From positions 431,025 to 495,024 of the forward strand of contig NC_079512.1 in assembly GCF_000801105.2 (NCBI RefSeq): a stretch of 64,000 nucleotides of DNA. Direction: 5' to 3'. This DNA comes from Raphanus sativus. Its lineage: Eukaryota; Streptophyta; Magnoliopsida; Brassicales; Brassicaceae. Made by a program: the position numbers and the translations under genes. The notes below the pieces were generated by a model. That model worked only from the letters and a program-made list of their open reading frames with translations, was not told the DNA's origin and did no database searches. Positions 1 through 11,389 of the stretch are shown here, piece after piece. Position 1 is the first letter of the stretch; each line of letters opens with the position of its first letter.

Positions 1-2686
1 CCTGAAAATATTACGGTTTTATTAAGATGCCAGATACGACCCTGAGGACAAAGATGCTGAAGCACATAAAACGTACCTGAACCTAACAAGTAAATGGCAC
101 GCAACACCGAAAGTTCGTGCATCAATTTCCAATCATTCATTAGTTTTGACAAAATCATTTTGCCAATGTAGTCCACCTACAACACGCAAAACTTTCATAA
201 GTTCACACGTAGAAACAAACGGCAATTCAAAGTATTACAGCACCGTACCTGCCTCCTGATGTAGATCGTGAAGCATTCTTGCATTATCACAACAGGAAGC
301 GGAGCATCCCTTGGCTCTGCCTTCAGCATCCAGCTGAGAACTCTTGAAAGAAGTGTACTATTCTTTTGGAAAGGTAGGAACTCTGACATATGGAGCTTCG
401 CCTTTTGTTAATAACAAAGATTCCAAAGTCAGCTATCAGAAACTATTGCACGTGGTTTAAAAGTGAAGGAGTGGACATAGAATGATTAATATCATTACTA
501 TCAAAGTACCTGGAATGACGGAAGCAAAGTGGGGAAAGGAAACAACGTTTCTAGAACTCCTGTGTCATCCTGAGAAGAAAGATATTCAGAACTACCAAAT
601 TGGAATCCAAATTTGTAGTTTGTGCCGCCCAATCCAGCATCTGCCACGCCGCATCCCTCAAAAACAGCACTCAACAAACTCTCATCATTTAGAGAGGGTA
701 GACAGTAGTTGTGTGACAAGTTCAAGGCATCCCAAGCATTTTTATTCCTCTCAAGATCCATTTTAGATACTGAAACAACAGGGTTTTCATGACAAAATAA
801 ACCCTGCAACGCTTTTTTGACAGTTAGACTATCTTTTCCGTCCTTCACACCAGTAACATAACATGCACTCTGCTGTTCTGATTTGGCCTCCATAGATCTT
901 TTCTCTTGCACTGCACCGACCAACAACTTATACCACATTCGCTCTGAGCACGTGAGAGCTGGGAGATCTTTGTCAACCATGCCACTCTCCAGCTCTCCAC
1001 TTATATATGATGCTAAAGCTGGAGAAATCTCCCACTCATCCGCCTCATCTTTCCACAGATATCTAGAGACGTGATCACCATGGCCTATAAGGCCAGCAAG
1101 TGTTAGACAAAAGATTTCAGACAAGGATAAGTCTGCAGTGCTCCTAATGTTGCTGTTTTTCGCCAGTAGTATAGAATTCCCATGGCACTGAATCTCTGAA
1201 GAGGTGGAAGGAATATGATGCATGAGCTGCAATGACTTGCCAGCAGAAACAATGGATTTAGAGATGTCTTTTAAGAATAATGGGCATAGCACCCGGTTAC
1301 TCAGCTCTTTGTCTTTGTCAGAAACTGAACTAGAGTCAGTTCCAGTCAGTCCCTTCTTTTCATTTAGAGAAGATACACTTGACTTGGGGCCCGGCACCCT
1401 CATCAACGTGTAACTTTTCTCCCAAAACTCTGCATCGTTAACGGACACCGATTGATTGGCTGTAAAAAACAACTGCGAAAAGCAAAAGTGAATATTTATC
1501 ACAAGAAAAGATTTATCATCGTTTAACTTTCAGTTAGGTAACCTTGTAAAGAAGTCACTGATGTTAAGCTGCTAAAAGGAACAGCCACAGAAGATAAATA
1601 AAATAGGAAGAAGACGTACCTCTCCGAAAGGATCATCAAGAGTTCCATCAAACAACCATGAATCCAAAGCCTCTATATAAGGCAATAAAGTTCCAGCAAA
1701 GATTTGGAGCAGCATGTGAAATCCTTCCACCTGGTCCAGATATTATCAATATACCACCAGCTTGGGAAGAGACTAAAAAAAAAGAAAGAGAGAGAGAAAG
1801 GGCAACAAACCTCACCACCTTGGACAAGGCATACTTGGTCCAGCTTCTTGTAAAGGAAATCAAGAAGGTGGACAGCAACTTCAGCAGTGGAAATAGTATA
1901 AGTTGAATCAAAATACGCATGAGGGATAGCACCTCGTACGACTTGTAAAAGGTATTCAGCACCTGAACACAGACTACCAAATGGAGCAGAAAAAGAAAGT
2001 ATTTATCAAAAACGGAGTTCTCTCTCTTAGAGGACTGAGCAAATAGTATATAAGGAGGGCAAAGACCTAGATAAAGAGCTAGTCAATCCCAAGAGAGTTG
2101 GAGTGAGAGTAAGAGTAGAATCGTTGATCTTCACTTCCTCGTTCAAAGAAATGTCTCTGAGTTTCTGTTCTAACGCCACTTTTGTATATCATCAGTCTCA
2201 GCAAAATTGAGAAGAAAAAGTAAAAAGAAGGGTGTGGGATGGATGGCTTGCCTGGAGCCAGGCAGAGACAGAGTTAGAAAACGCCATTAAGGTAGGAGGA
2301 GGAGGAGAGTTATTACTACTAATCCCAGCGAGGATAGACTCTACGAGCTTCAAACATGTTGCCGCATACAAAAAAGGAGAGAGAAGGGAATGGAGGCTTG
2401 TGGGAGACAAATGAGAGGCTCTAATCTCGGCGACGAAACTCTGTGCAGTTTGGTCCCAGAAAATGAAGGGGCTACACAGACCTTGCATACCTTGTAACAC
2501 ACCTCTCACCTATCAACAAGAAACATGTTATGAAAGATAAGGATAGATACGGTTGTTGGTTTGGTGGGGAATTACCAGATCGAGTTCAGTGACGGTCACT
2601 GAGTGTGACCAAACTCTGCGACTGCACATCTCCCCCGCTGTTAGGGTTTCTAACCCTGTCCGATCAACTCGAAGCAACGACTCCAT
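1..2686 (-). CDS. GCP5: Gamma-tubulin complex component 5-like (Spc97/Spc98 family), 3' part beyond the window
   Basis: Subunit of the gamma-tubulin ring complex, which nucleates microtubules. Eight complete exons can be joined in phase: 2576-2686, 2252-2509, 2067-2164, 1811-1973, 1620-1730, 510-1472, 249-401 and 77-176. A ninth begins at base 1, after a CAG acceptor at bases 4-2. The start ATG at 2686 is followed by 37 codons and a GTAATT donor. Family-like stretches are GAEYLLQVVRGAIPHAYFD in exon 4, SWLFDGTLDDPFGE in exon 5, the block after AEFWEKSY in exon 6, and the Grip-motif-type region MSEFLPFQKNS and QECFTIYIRR in exon 7. The exon 2 donor is GC (CAG/GCAAGC), chosen because it restores the family reading WLQ-KLRDIS. 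I recall Arabidopsis At1g80260 (EMB1427) and At1g20570 as the counterparts. Exon phases agree throughout, so I see no sign of decay; the C-terminal half cannot be judged. Confidence 0.85.
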
Positions 2687-3372
2687 AAAAATTTTTGATT
2701 TCCACCAGAGTCATACGATACGAGGGAAATCGAAGAAGCTTTTGCGAGTGATTGATGAATCTGTTGAGTGAGAGAGAAAGTGATCTCGGGCCCATTGGTA
2801 AAGTAAGCCCGTCACAGTTACCCTTTAATCACAAATACTTTTGCTTTTTGCACTTTAAGGACTTGTACTCGGTACTTATCATGTTATGGCCCCCAACCTT
2901 TTTTAAATTTTTAGAAAAATCCCTGCGCCTCACATTTGATGAATACAAAGCGATGATGAATACAAAGCGATGATGAAGATACACTTGGGTCCGTCTTCAT
3001 ACTAAGACATCTTTGATATAAAATTAACAAACAAAACCATTATGAAGAATACAAGTTTCCTAATTTTACCACCAGACAGCACAAACTGAGCTTCTTGCTT
3101 GGCCAAAGAACCTAACTATGCTGCCTATATATCAACTATTCAAGGAAGGTAAGCTCAACGAAGCCACCCCTGCCTGCGTCCACCATGTCCACGACCATGC
3201 TTACTGCATTTCTTCATCTTTTGTGCTCCCGCTGCCTGATAAACATCCCTCATTGTTTTCCTTCATATGTTCCATTATACTGAACAAGAGTCTACCCTCC
3301 CTCCCCGCCACCAAAGAACAGCAGCCTACTTGTAACGCCTCCTTCAAAACACCAAAGCAAGGCATAAAAAAT
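2687..3372. other. Intergenic spacer between the GCP5-like gene and the next minus-strand gene
   Basis: This should hold the promoter and 5' leader of the GCP5-like gene (which reads leftward) and the 3' region of the next minus-strand gene. A short direct repeat around 2938-2972 reads GATGAATACAAAGC twice. I see no further coding signal. Confidence 0.4.
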
Positions 3373-4022
3373 TTAGCTAGGAAGAAGAAGAAGTAGACCC
3401 AAGTAGTGATTGTGATCAGAATATATCCCCCAACCAACCAACCTTTTGCGAGATTTATTTTTTAATCTGATGGGTTTTCTCTTCTTCTTCTTTTTCTTTT
3501 TCATGTTGCAGATTCCACTCACAATCTCCTCTATGTCTATTGCTGTATCATCGACATGAGTTTTCAACAGATTGCATTGATCCAAACCCTGCAGTTGATG
3601 ACCAGCACTTGGGACAAGGCAAGTATCCGTTTTTCTTACATATTCCATCAGCACAAGCCCTGCAAGAGTACCCAGTATAACTTGTAAAATATGGAAAGCT
3701 GCTCCACTACCACTAGATTATCAGAATCTGAGAGAAGCCAAAATACAAAGACATACCGAGAGCTCGGAGCAGCTTGAGATCAAAATGATCAGCTAGTTCG
3801 TCGTGATAAGTTGTTTCAGCTCGATGAATGGCTAGCTTCTTTAAGCTGATGAGCAAATCCTGCAAAAAACACGAATATGGATTGGTAAATAATAACAATC
3901 GTTGACTGGACTCAAAATAAATAAGTAAATATATATTTTACCAGCTCAGGTTCTGAGAGAGAGCAAAGCCAAGAGATATCTTTCGTCCTGTTGTTCTTTA
4001 AAATTTCGCCGAGTTCCTCCAT
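3373..4022 (-). CDS. Small uncharacterised plant protein (At1g80245-like)
   Basis: Three exons join in phase: 3942-4022 (27 codons, from MEELGEILKNN to LSEPEL), 3757-3859, and 3373-3659, giving about 156 residues. Donors are GTAAAA and GTATGT; acceptors are TTTTTTGCAG and TTGCAG. The protein is soluble and leucine-rich, with a probable helical N-terminus, the segment DLLISLKKLAIHRAE and a lysine-rich C-terminus. There are no membrane segments. As I recall, the Arabidopsis gene in this position (At1g80245) is labelled Spc97/Spc98 family, perhaps because of its neighbour; I see no Grip motif here. A GTGAGT inside exon 3 (minus reading ATT/GTGAGT) could be an alternative donor, so the last 40 or so residues are less certain. 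The function is unknown. Confidence 0.7.
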
Positions 4023-4316
4023 CTTATAACTCTTCCTAAGGGCATAAAAAGAATCAATACTTGTTTCTAACAGCACCACCAATCCAAAACCCAGATGTAA
4101 TACTAAAATCAATGGCTGAACCAATAAACATACAAAACCTTTAGCTAGGAGGAGCCTCACCTCAATGCGCTTCCAACCAGAAAGCACCTGCCGATTTAAT
4201 TCAGACTAATGCCGCCGGGAGAAGGAGACGCAAACAATAAACCCTAATTTATCTCGTCGGAAATTCAAATTAAATATGGCGGAGATTTAACTAGGAGACG
4301 CTTTATAGAGCACCAA

Positions 4317-4388
4317 GGATCCGTGGCGCAATGGTAGCGCGTCTGACTCCAGATCAGAAGGTTGCGTGTTCGATTCACGTCGGGTTCA
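4317..4388 (+). tRNA. tRNA-Trp (anticodon CCA)
   Basis: A complete 72-nt cloverleaf. The acceptor stem is GGATCCG with CGGGTTC, the D arm contains GGCGCAATGGTAGCGC, the anticodon loop ACTCCAGA carries CCA, and the T arm contains GTTCGATTC. There is no intron and no encoded CCA end. A T-run at 4414-4419 may terminate RNA polymerase III. It lies about 300 bp upstream of the preceding minus-strand gene, on the other strand. Confidence 0.95.
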
Positions 4389-4658
4389 ATCCTCCCGATT
4401 CTATGGTCCTTAAATTTTTTAGAACTTAAAACTTTTCCACACTAATATATATCTCATCTTCTTGGACAGGCGTTTCTCGTCCTTCAACCTTTTTACCCAA
4501 TAATTCAGACATGCTATAATCTTATTATTCTTTCTCTTTTTTGCTCTTTAACCATTTCTCTATACATTTGATTTTATATATATATCAGCTTTTAAAATGT
4601 TTCTGTATGCACAATTTTATTTTTGGGTTGAAACAGCTGTATTATCTCTATAATGTTT

Positions 4659-5126
4659 GAGGAATTTTCAAAAATACCATTTTCAAGGTACCATTATTCA
4701 TCTTTACCACCACTAAAGACATATTTTCAAAAATACCTTATTTATTAAAAAGGTAAAAACTCTTATATCTTTGTATTTATATGCTTTTCAAAATTCTAAT
4801 CCCAAATTCTAAATACGAAACCTTCAATTCTAAACTCTAAACCCAAAATCTTCAACTCTAAACCCTAAACCCTAAACTATATACCCTAAATTCAATATCC
4901 TAAACTCTAAACCCTAAAGTCTAAACTATAAACCCTAAATCCTCAACTCTAAACCTTAAATCCTCAACTCTAAACCCTAAACTATATACCTTAAACCCTA
5001 AAACATTAAATCTAAACCCTAAATCCTAAACCTTCAATTCTAAACCCTTTATTAAAAGTAGTGGTAAAAGTGGTTAGTGTAAACATGAAAAGTGGTAATA
5101 TGAAAATGGTATTTTGGCAATTTCTC
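4659..5126. mobile_element. MULE-like long-inverted-repeat element (MITE) with a telomere-like core
   Basis: The two ends are inverted copies: GAGGAATTTTCAAAAATACC on the left and the complement of GGTATTTTGGCAATTTCTC on the right, continuing inward. The flanks carry a perfect 9-bp target duplication, ATAATGTTT, at 4650-4658 and 5127-5135. Nine bases is the usual Mutator-like size. The core (about 4800-5045) is a degenerate array of CCCTAAA-like heptamers. There is no transposase, so it is non-autonomous. The second copy of this architecture is at 23446-24127. Confidence 0.8.
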
Positions 5127-5135
5127 ATAATGTTT

Positions 5136-6095
5136 TGAAAAATCACACTTTCATAAAATTAGGACTACAAAAATAAAAATATCTAAAACTATTTTAAATA
5201 TATTCAACAAATATAAGATTATTTTTCAAAAACAAATCCCAAAATTGGTGTTTATTTTAAAAATGATAAAATATAGTTGAAAACAAATATTTTAAGCAAG
5301 ATAATATATATTACAAAAAGAAACTAAAAAGACTTCTTTACGATCAACATATTTTTGATAAAATAATTAAAAAATATAGCATAGCTTTAAATAATTTTAA
5401 TAATCTAAAAGTATATACTTTACCATATTGAAAAAATCTTTATTTTTGCTTGATATTTACTTTGGTTTTAATTTAATTTAATTTAATTTTTATATTCGTA
5501 CAATCCAATATACACATAATAAAAAAATACTCAAACAAATCTAATTCTTATGTTTAATAATATTTAAAATAAATTTCAATATATTATTTCATTTTTGTAA
5601 TTTTAAATCAGTCAGTTTTAATTCTTTTCTATTTAATTTTAAAAATAGGTATTAAGTTATACATAATTTTACCATCAAAGATAAAACCAACCTAAATAAA
5701 AATAAAATTAATGATCAAAAGTTCATCTCTTTAGAATAAAAAGTTATTGTTGAATTTGGAGAAATATACACAATTTAATACACCCAAATAATAACCAACC
5801 CGACTATATATTATATATATCTAAAATCATATGTATAATTAAAATAACATAATATTATTTAACCTAGATTATATAAACTAAAGAATTATTTGAAATTAAA
5901 ATGAAAACTTTAATTAGTTGTTATAATATATTTATTTTATAAATAAGCATTGGAGAATCACTTATATGAGCTACAGATTGATAGGATAATTTGAACATTT
6001 TGGATGCTTTTGAGATACCAAGAAAAAGGTAATCTAGACATTAAATTTTTGAACAATATTCAAAATTTTGGGTTAGTAAAAGGAAGCTAAACAAA
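5136..6095. other. AT-rich intergenic DNA
   Basis: Very A+T-rich sequence between the MULE-like element and the DUF1644 gene. It contains short TTTAA runs (about 5466-5490), but no open reading frame of interest and no terminal repeats that I could pair. Confidence 0.4.
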
Positions 6096-6096
6096 A

Positions 6097-6902
6097 TTAA
6101 AAACCTTCAGGAGTCCATCTACCAATTATGTTCATGGCCGTAGTGTTGCGCATGACAGGCGAATCAGCGCCAAATCCATTGAAACGCAAAAGATAGTCCC
6201 TCACCACCCCATTGAACTCAGCCCGGATCACGAAACTATACGGAAGTGTATTGGGAAGCTGATGATGCAATATACCTTGCACCACTCCATTGACCAGAGA
6301 AAAATCACTAGACGGGGAGGAACATCGGGAAGCTGTTCATGGAAAACCTCCAAGCCAGTCGGGAGACCAGCTGCAGTCATGATATCATTGTGCTCAGTAT
6401 CTCTTTGCATTTGTTCCCATGCCCGCACTCTCCCCTGGTCAACCAAGGGTCGGGTGGAACGGGGGTGGTCAGCTTTCAAGTGATTCTTAAGTTGAGAGTA
6501 TGTCCCCGATAAGTTGCAGTTCTCGAAAGCGCAAGATCTCGGTTTAGCATTCAGAGCTCTCCTTCCTTCCGATTGCACCTTCATCGCCTCATGAACCTCT
6601 CCTCTACAGTAAGGACAGTTCAAGACCTTGGTTACACGATTCATGTTTTTCTTGCGGTACTGCTTGAAACAGTTGGAGTGACGAACACTCGTGTCGCACA
6701 TGTAAGCACGGCATCCAGTAGAGGATGAAGAGCAGCGCAGGAGTATGGCATTGTGTGGCGCTTCTTGGCAGATCACACACAGTACATCCTCCCATTGGCT
6801 TGGCGCTTGTGCTTCGATAGGTTCTTTTTGAGTCCTTGTAGAGCGAAGCGGGTATGGTGACACTCTGGTCCTGTTGCTTGGCACTGGTTTCTCCTTCGGC
6901 AT
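6097..6902 (-). CDS. DUF1644 family zinc-binding protein, probably frameshifted near the C-terminus
   Basis: The start ATG at 6902 lies just after a likely 5'-UTR acceptor (TTTTAATAG). The frame runs from MPKEKPVPSNRTRVSPYPLR to a stop at 6228 (224 residues). It has a RING-like start, DVLCVICQEAPHNAILLRC, then further Cys/His clusters (CRAYMCDTSVRHSNC, LNCPYCRGEV, CAFENCNLSGTYSQLKNH, HLKADHP), the layout of DUF1644 proteins. At about 6285 the frame switches to an unconvincing tail. The next frame (6097 to about 6290) continues with QGILHHQLPNTLPYSFVIR and ends IIGRWTPEGF, which reads more like a normal C-terminus. I infer a one-base indel, either a real lesion or an assembly error. The position fits At1g80220, recalled as DUF1644. 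Molecular function is unknown; the RING-like metal sites suggest protein interaction or ubiquitin transfer. Confidence 0.7.
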
Positions 6903-9393
6903 TTCTCCTATTAAAATGATGTCAACATTTACCGGAAACAACACTTAGCCATAAAAATCAAATTCGAAACCTTTTTCTTAAGGACTAAATCTCAAGATTC
7001 ATATATTCCACACAATATTGACACTAGCTGTACAAAAGAAAGCAAAAGTGCATAGAAATCCATAAAACATATTTCATATGCAAAAAATAAATTGTATGAA
7101 TCATATATGACAGATGATCAGAAAACCAAAATGGTAGGTCAATAAAATTGAAGTATACACTACTTATCAAAAACAAACCCAGTTGTAGATAATTTGGTTG
7201 GCCAATGATCATCTCTCATTAAAGAGATTACTGGAAATCTCGCATTATGATTTATAATCAGTGTTCTGGCTAATATAGATTACAATCTAATGAAAGAAAC
7301 TGAAAACAAAAAAAAACAGACACGAGTGAGAAAGGTAGATTACCTTCTCGCTTTTAGTTTGGTCTAAAGAGATGAAGATAGGAATATGCATGTTTATGTC
7401 ATGTCTTATGGTCTTTTATAAACTACTCCTGGTGCCTGTTTCCATTTTACCATTACCATCTTTTTGTAGAATGAAATGGAAATGTTTTTTCTTTTTACAT
7501 TTATAAAATTTTCCTTCAATGAAATGAAAACAAAAGTCAAATAAAATCTCATTTCTATTGTTTGTAAAGAACTTAAAAAGATATGTACTTCCATAAATCA
7601 TATCTCATGCAAACTAACAAAAGAAAAAGAATTATTCAAATCTCGTTTTTGTAATAAAATTAATGTGTTTATTATAATAGAAGTAATCATTAATCAATAA
7701 TTTATTACTCACACATATATTTTTATTTCACTTAAATCTGATCAAATAGTGTAATCAACAAATATATTTTAGTGTGGGTATTACGGCTTTAATAATGAGC
7801 AAAATCATTAAACTTCAATACATTGCCTTTTTAAGTTTCGATCATATATTGTTGTTTTTCATCAAAACGGAAATATTTTTTCTTTTCACATTTATAGATT
7901 TTCCCTATAAAAACAAAAGTCAAATAAGTCACCTTTTTATTGTTTGTAAATAACTTAAAAGGTTTTTATTTCCAGAAATCATATCTCATGCAAAATGAGA
8001 AAAGAAAAGCAAGGAATTATTCAAATCTCATTTTTGTAATAGATATATGTCACTAGTAAAATATTAAGCAAAAGATTAGCACTTGTTCATATTATTTGAA
8101 CAAAACATTGGATTTGTACAATACAGAATAAGGAAATGTTACCGAAAGAAATGGGTGGATGCAGAGATAATAACAAGTCGAGAAAGTACTGAACTTTGAC
8201 CATGTAATTTAAAAACAGGATTATGGAGTAGAATGGACTGATTAAAAGTTTAAAAAAAAAGAATGACAAATCCAAGAATTTAATTATTTACATGTTTTTT
8301 TGTTAGATAATCTACCTTTCTATGGATAGATTATCTAACAGTCCATTTTAGACAAATAAAAAAAAACAGACACGAGTGCGAAAAGTAGATTACCTTCTCT
8401 TACCCAGGTTCTTCTCGAATTAGAATCTCTAGAACGAACAAATCCAAGAATTTAATTATTTACATGTCACTTTGATTGGTTTTAGAGAATGCGGTGAATT
8501 TAAAGTTCCATTTTATGGGTGAACCTAGGTTTATCCTCTAAAATCTTTTGGTTAAGTGGCACAGTCCTCAGATTTCGGAGGTCTATACAAAAACTAAAAA
8601 ATGTTATTTTTTGTTTAAATTTGATAATACATTTTCTTAGCAAAAGCTTAGTTTCAAGTTTCAACTATATATCCTGTTTTAAGAAAAGTTATTAATATAG
8701 TTTTTTGTTTAAATTTATTAATTTAAAATCATAATAACACAAAATCTATTTTTTATATTAAATGTATAAAAAACTTGTTTTATTTTATTTTACATTTGCA
8801 TTACAAATAGCTATATATATATACATAAAAACAAACAAAAATGTATAGATGGTGGAACCCGGCTCTGTTAGGTGGTTTCGTCGCAGCTAATTCTTCTACC
8901 CATCACTTGTCAGATACTGATTTGGTGTTCTGACTGAAGCATTGTTTAGTATATATACACATTGATGTTTGAGGGCTTCAGATTTTGAGGCTTTCTTTGT
9001 CAACAAATGCTGCCGAGGCCAAAACTCTAGGGAGAGATGGAAGAAGTGGAGCGTGTCTGAAAGGATGCAAGAGGCGATGCTCCCTTCCAATTTTTGGAAA
9101 TCAGGTACTTATTATGAATGAACATTGCTCCCATTCATCTACGACAACAATGACTTAAAGCTCAAAGCCTTTTTTTTTTTTACTTGCAGTGCTGTGAGGA
9201 TAAGATTGAACAAAGATTCTAGCTTATATAGAAGCAGTTTTTTTTTTTTGTATTCCGCAGAAATGACAAGCTTTTTTTAACCGTTTTATCTGATGATGAT
9301 TACTAGAGTAATAATAGTGACTTCTTCTTCTACTACCTCTTTGGAAACTCTAAGTAAGAAGATTAGTCTCCGCTTTTTTGAGTAATGTGAGTG
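6903..9393. other. Intergenic DNA with local duplications and a hairpin
   Basis: This is the upstream region of the DUF1644 gene. A segment at about 7500-7660 is repeated, diverged, at about 7880-8045 (shared ACAAAAGTCAAATAA and AATCATATCTCATGCAAA). ACAGACACGAGTG recurs near 7318 and 8370, each time followed by a GTAGATTACCTTCTC-type stretch. A perfect 30-bp direct repeat is annotated separately. Nothing clearly coding is seen; 8880-9110 is less AT-rich and may hold a gene remnant that I cannot name. Confidence 0.4.
8266..8467. repeat. 30-bp perfect direct repeat with an inverted repeat between the copies
   Basis: The copies at 8266-8295 and 8438-8467 begin ACAAATCCAAGAATT. Between them is a 13-bp perfect inverted repeat (GTTAGATAATCTA and its complement, about 8303-8341, loop about 12 bases). 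The arrangement could be a small insertion with long flanking duplications or a tandem duplication of 172 bp. Confidence 0.7.
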
Positions 9394-10292
9394 TCAGAGA
9401 GATTTGGAAAGGGGCTTAGAGGTGCAACAGCAGCAACAATGGATGATCTTCCTGACATCGCTTCGTATGGAGAGGAATGCAGAGATTGAAGCGAGAAAGA
9501 GCGTTGGGTAGAGACGAACAGAGGAGGAGTTGAATAGAAGAATGTCTCTGAGAAGACCCCAATAGATCAAAAGGGTGCCAATGAAGGTTAGTCTTCTGGG
9601 TTTGAAGATGCTGAGCAAAGCTCCTAGCAGACATAAACAGCAGCCAGCAAACACCTGTGCAAGCAGACGCAGAAGCAAGATTAGTTCGGATATGATGAGA
9701 CAGAAGAAAGGTGTAAAGAAGGAAGCAAAAAACCTCAAGATGGCGGATATCATCGGTTGAAAGAGAGGAGGAGGAGGATGCTCGATTCAGGTGGTGGAAA
9801 TGGTAAAAGTGGAACAAGTTGTGATAGCTTGGGGGTGGAGAACGACGGAGAAGAGACTTGGCAATGGCACCAGGATAAAGGAGAGTCTTGATAAGAGATG
9901 AAGGAACGAGTTCGCTTCCAATCAACTGAGAAGATATAACCTCCAACGGTGACTCGCAGGTCTTGTTCCTGCACCCTACTCTGCAAATCCCACCAACACA
10001 TTATTGATAGATAGAGAGAAAAATGCTGCCTCTCGCTCAGAAACACAAAGCTCAAAATCAAAATCAGAAAATGAAAATCACAAAGGTCTTTGCTGCTCTA
10101 ATCTAAAAATCTTAATTTCATTCTACCTCGATTTCACCCCCAAAAAAAAAAAGAACATGGTCAACAACAGAAATGGAATGGTGGTGATGAGATGTGTTAC
10201 CGGAAGAGAGGAATCTGGAAGACGATGATGAATGCAAACACAGATGAAGCCACCACCGAGATTGTCGATGCCCATTTCTTCGTAACCGCCAT
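9394..10292 (-). CDS. Plant membrane protein of unknown function (At1g80200-like)
   Basis: Three exons give 199 residues: 10201-10292 (ATG GCG GTT ACG, donor CG/GTAACA), 9734-9980 (acceptor TTTGCAG) and 9394-9654 (acceptor TTGCACAG). The phases match at both junctions (2, then 0). The N-terminus KKWASTISVVASSVFAFIIV is a signal anchor or signal peptide. A Cys pair follows (GCRNKTCESPLEV), then a hydrophilic Ser/His-rich segment. The C-terminal exon has two hydrophobic stretches (FAGCCLCLLGALLSIF and TFIGTLLIYWGLL) and a CCCCCTS cluster near the end that could be lipidated. The position, next to PSF1, fits At1g80200 from memory. No enzymatic motif is visible, and a role cannot be inferred. Confidence 0.75.
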
Positions 10293-11389
10293 CCCTTCGC
10301 AATTGTTCTTTTTTTTTTTTTTTTTGACGAAAACGAACGAAATATAAATTTTAAAGCAGAGAGGGAAAACTCAGATAAATGATTGGAGAGCGCAAACAAA
10401 AAAAAAACAATTAACATGCGAAAATGTTTTTTAAAACCCACCCCACGTTTTTCTTGGTCAACTAAAAAGCAAGTTTTCTTTTGTTGTCTTTTCTACAAAA
10501 TTAAATATATAGAGTAATTAGGGGTACAAGGCAAAGAGAGCTAGCCTACAACACAAATGCAAGTCAAAACCCTTATGGTTTATCCTCCAAGAGTAATTAG
10601 ATGTAGGATTGAAGGTTTAGTCACTGGTGTTCTTCCTCGTATTTTTCAGTTTCATCCACGCTTTACTCATAATCAAGTTACCAAAAAAGATAAACAACAA
10701 AGATCATTAGAAGCTTCCAAGGATTTGATTCCTCACTGAATAAAAACTTGTTTCTGCTATCCAAAGCAAAAATGCCATGTTCCTAGTGATGTTATTACTG
10801 AAGTAACTTTGGAAGATAAAACAAATTGTACATCGAGTTTTTTTTTTGCTGGTATGAGGGAGGTTTCACTGTTCCTGTCTTACAATTATACAAATAAGAA
10901 AGACTATGTAAGCTTACATTCTTTTTGATCACACATACCAATACCGTTTGATTAATCTGTGAGATCACCCAAGCTTCCTATTGCATCAATCTACCTCAAC
11001 CTGTCAGCTCCTCCATTTGCCCCTGTTATCCCACCAAAGCATATTCACAATTCTTTTTTGTTTAGAAACGCTTTTCATCTTCGGAAAATACAAGGGAAAT
11101 ACGACAGAGGTCAATTCATCACTAGTGTACACTTACACTCATCTATTAAAATCAGTTCAAAACCACTACCCTTCCCTATTTGCATCTCCTATTACATCAG
11201 TTTTTTTCCCCCAGCAAATCTTTAGTTACCCTTTCATCAGCAATTGCAGTAGGGAACGTTTCTGCTAAGCCATTGCTTACAGTGTTTTAATCTTGTACAC
11301 ACAGTTAGTTATACAAGAAGGCCTATAAGTTTATTGGTTTTAGGGGGAGGAGGTAGGGGAACAAGACAGAAAGAAGAAAAGAGACAGAC
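10293..11389. other. Spacer between the At1g80200-like gene and PSF1
   Basis: It should hold the 5' leader and promoter of the membrane-protein gene and the 3' end of PSF1, including its missing last exon. A long T-run at about 10311-10326 ends in GACGAAAACG and resembles the reversed tail of a retroelement, but I find no flanking duplication. Short open frames at 10557-10739 and 10959-11268 look fortuitous. Confidence 0.35.

Noticed and set aside
4800..5045. Telomere-like repeats read as an ancient telomere or fusion point
   Set aside because: They lie within a TIR element with a target duplication, and the array is short and degenerate.
10311..10400. T-run ending in GACGAAAACG, similar to a reversed LINE tail
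   Set aside because: No flanking direct repeat found; insertion cannot be shown.
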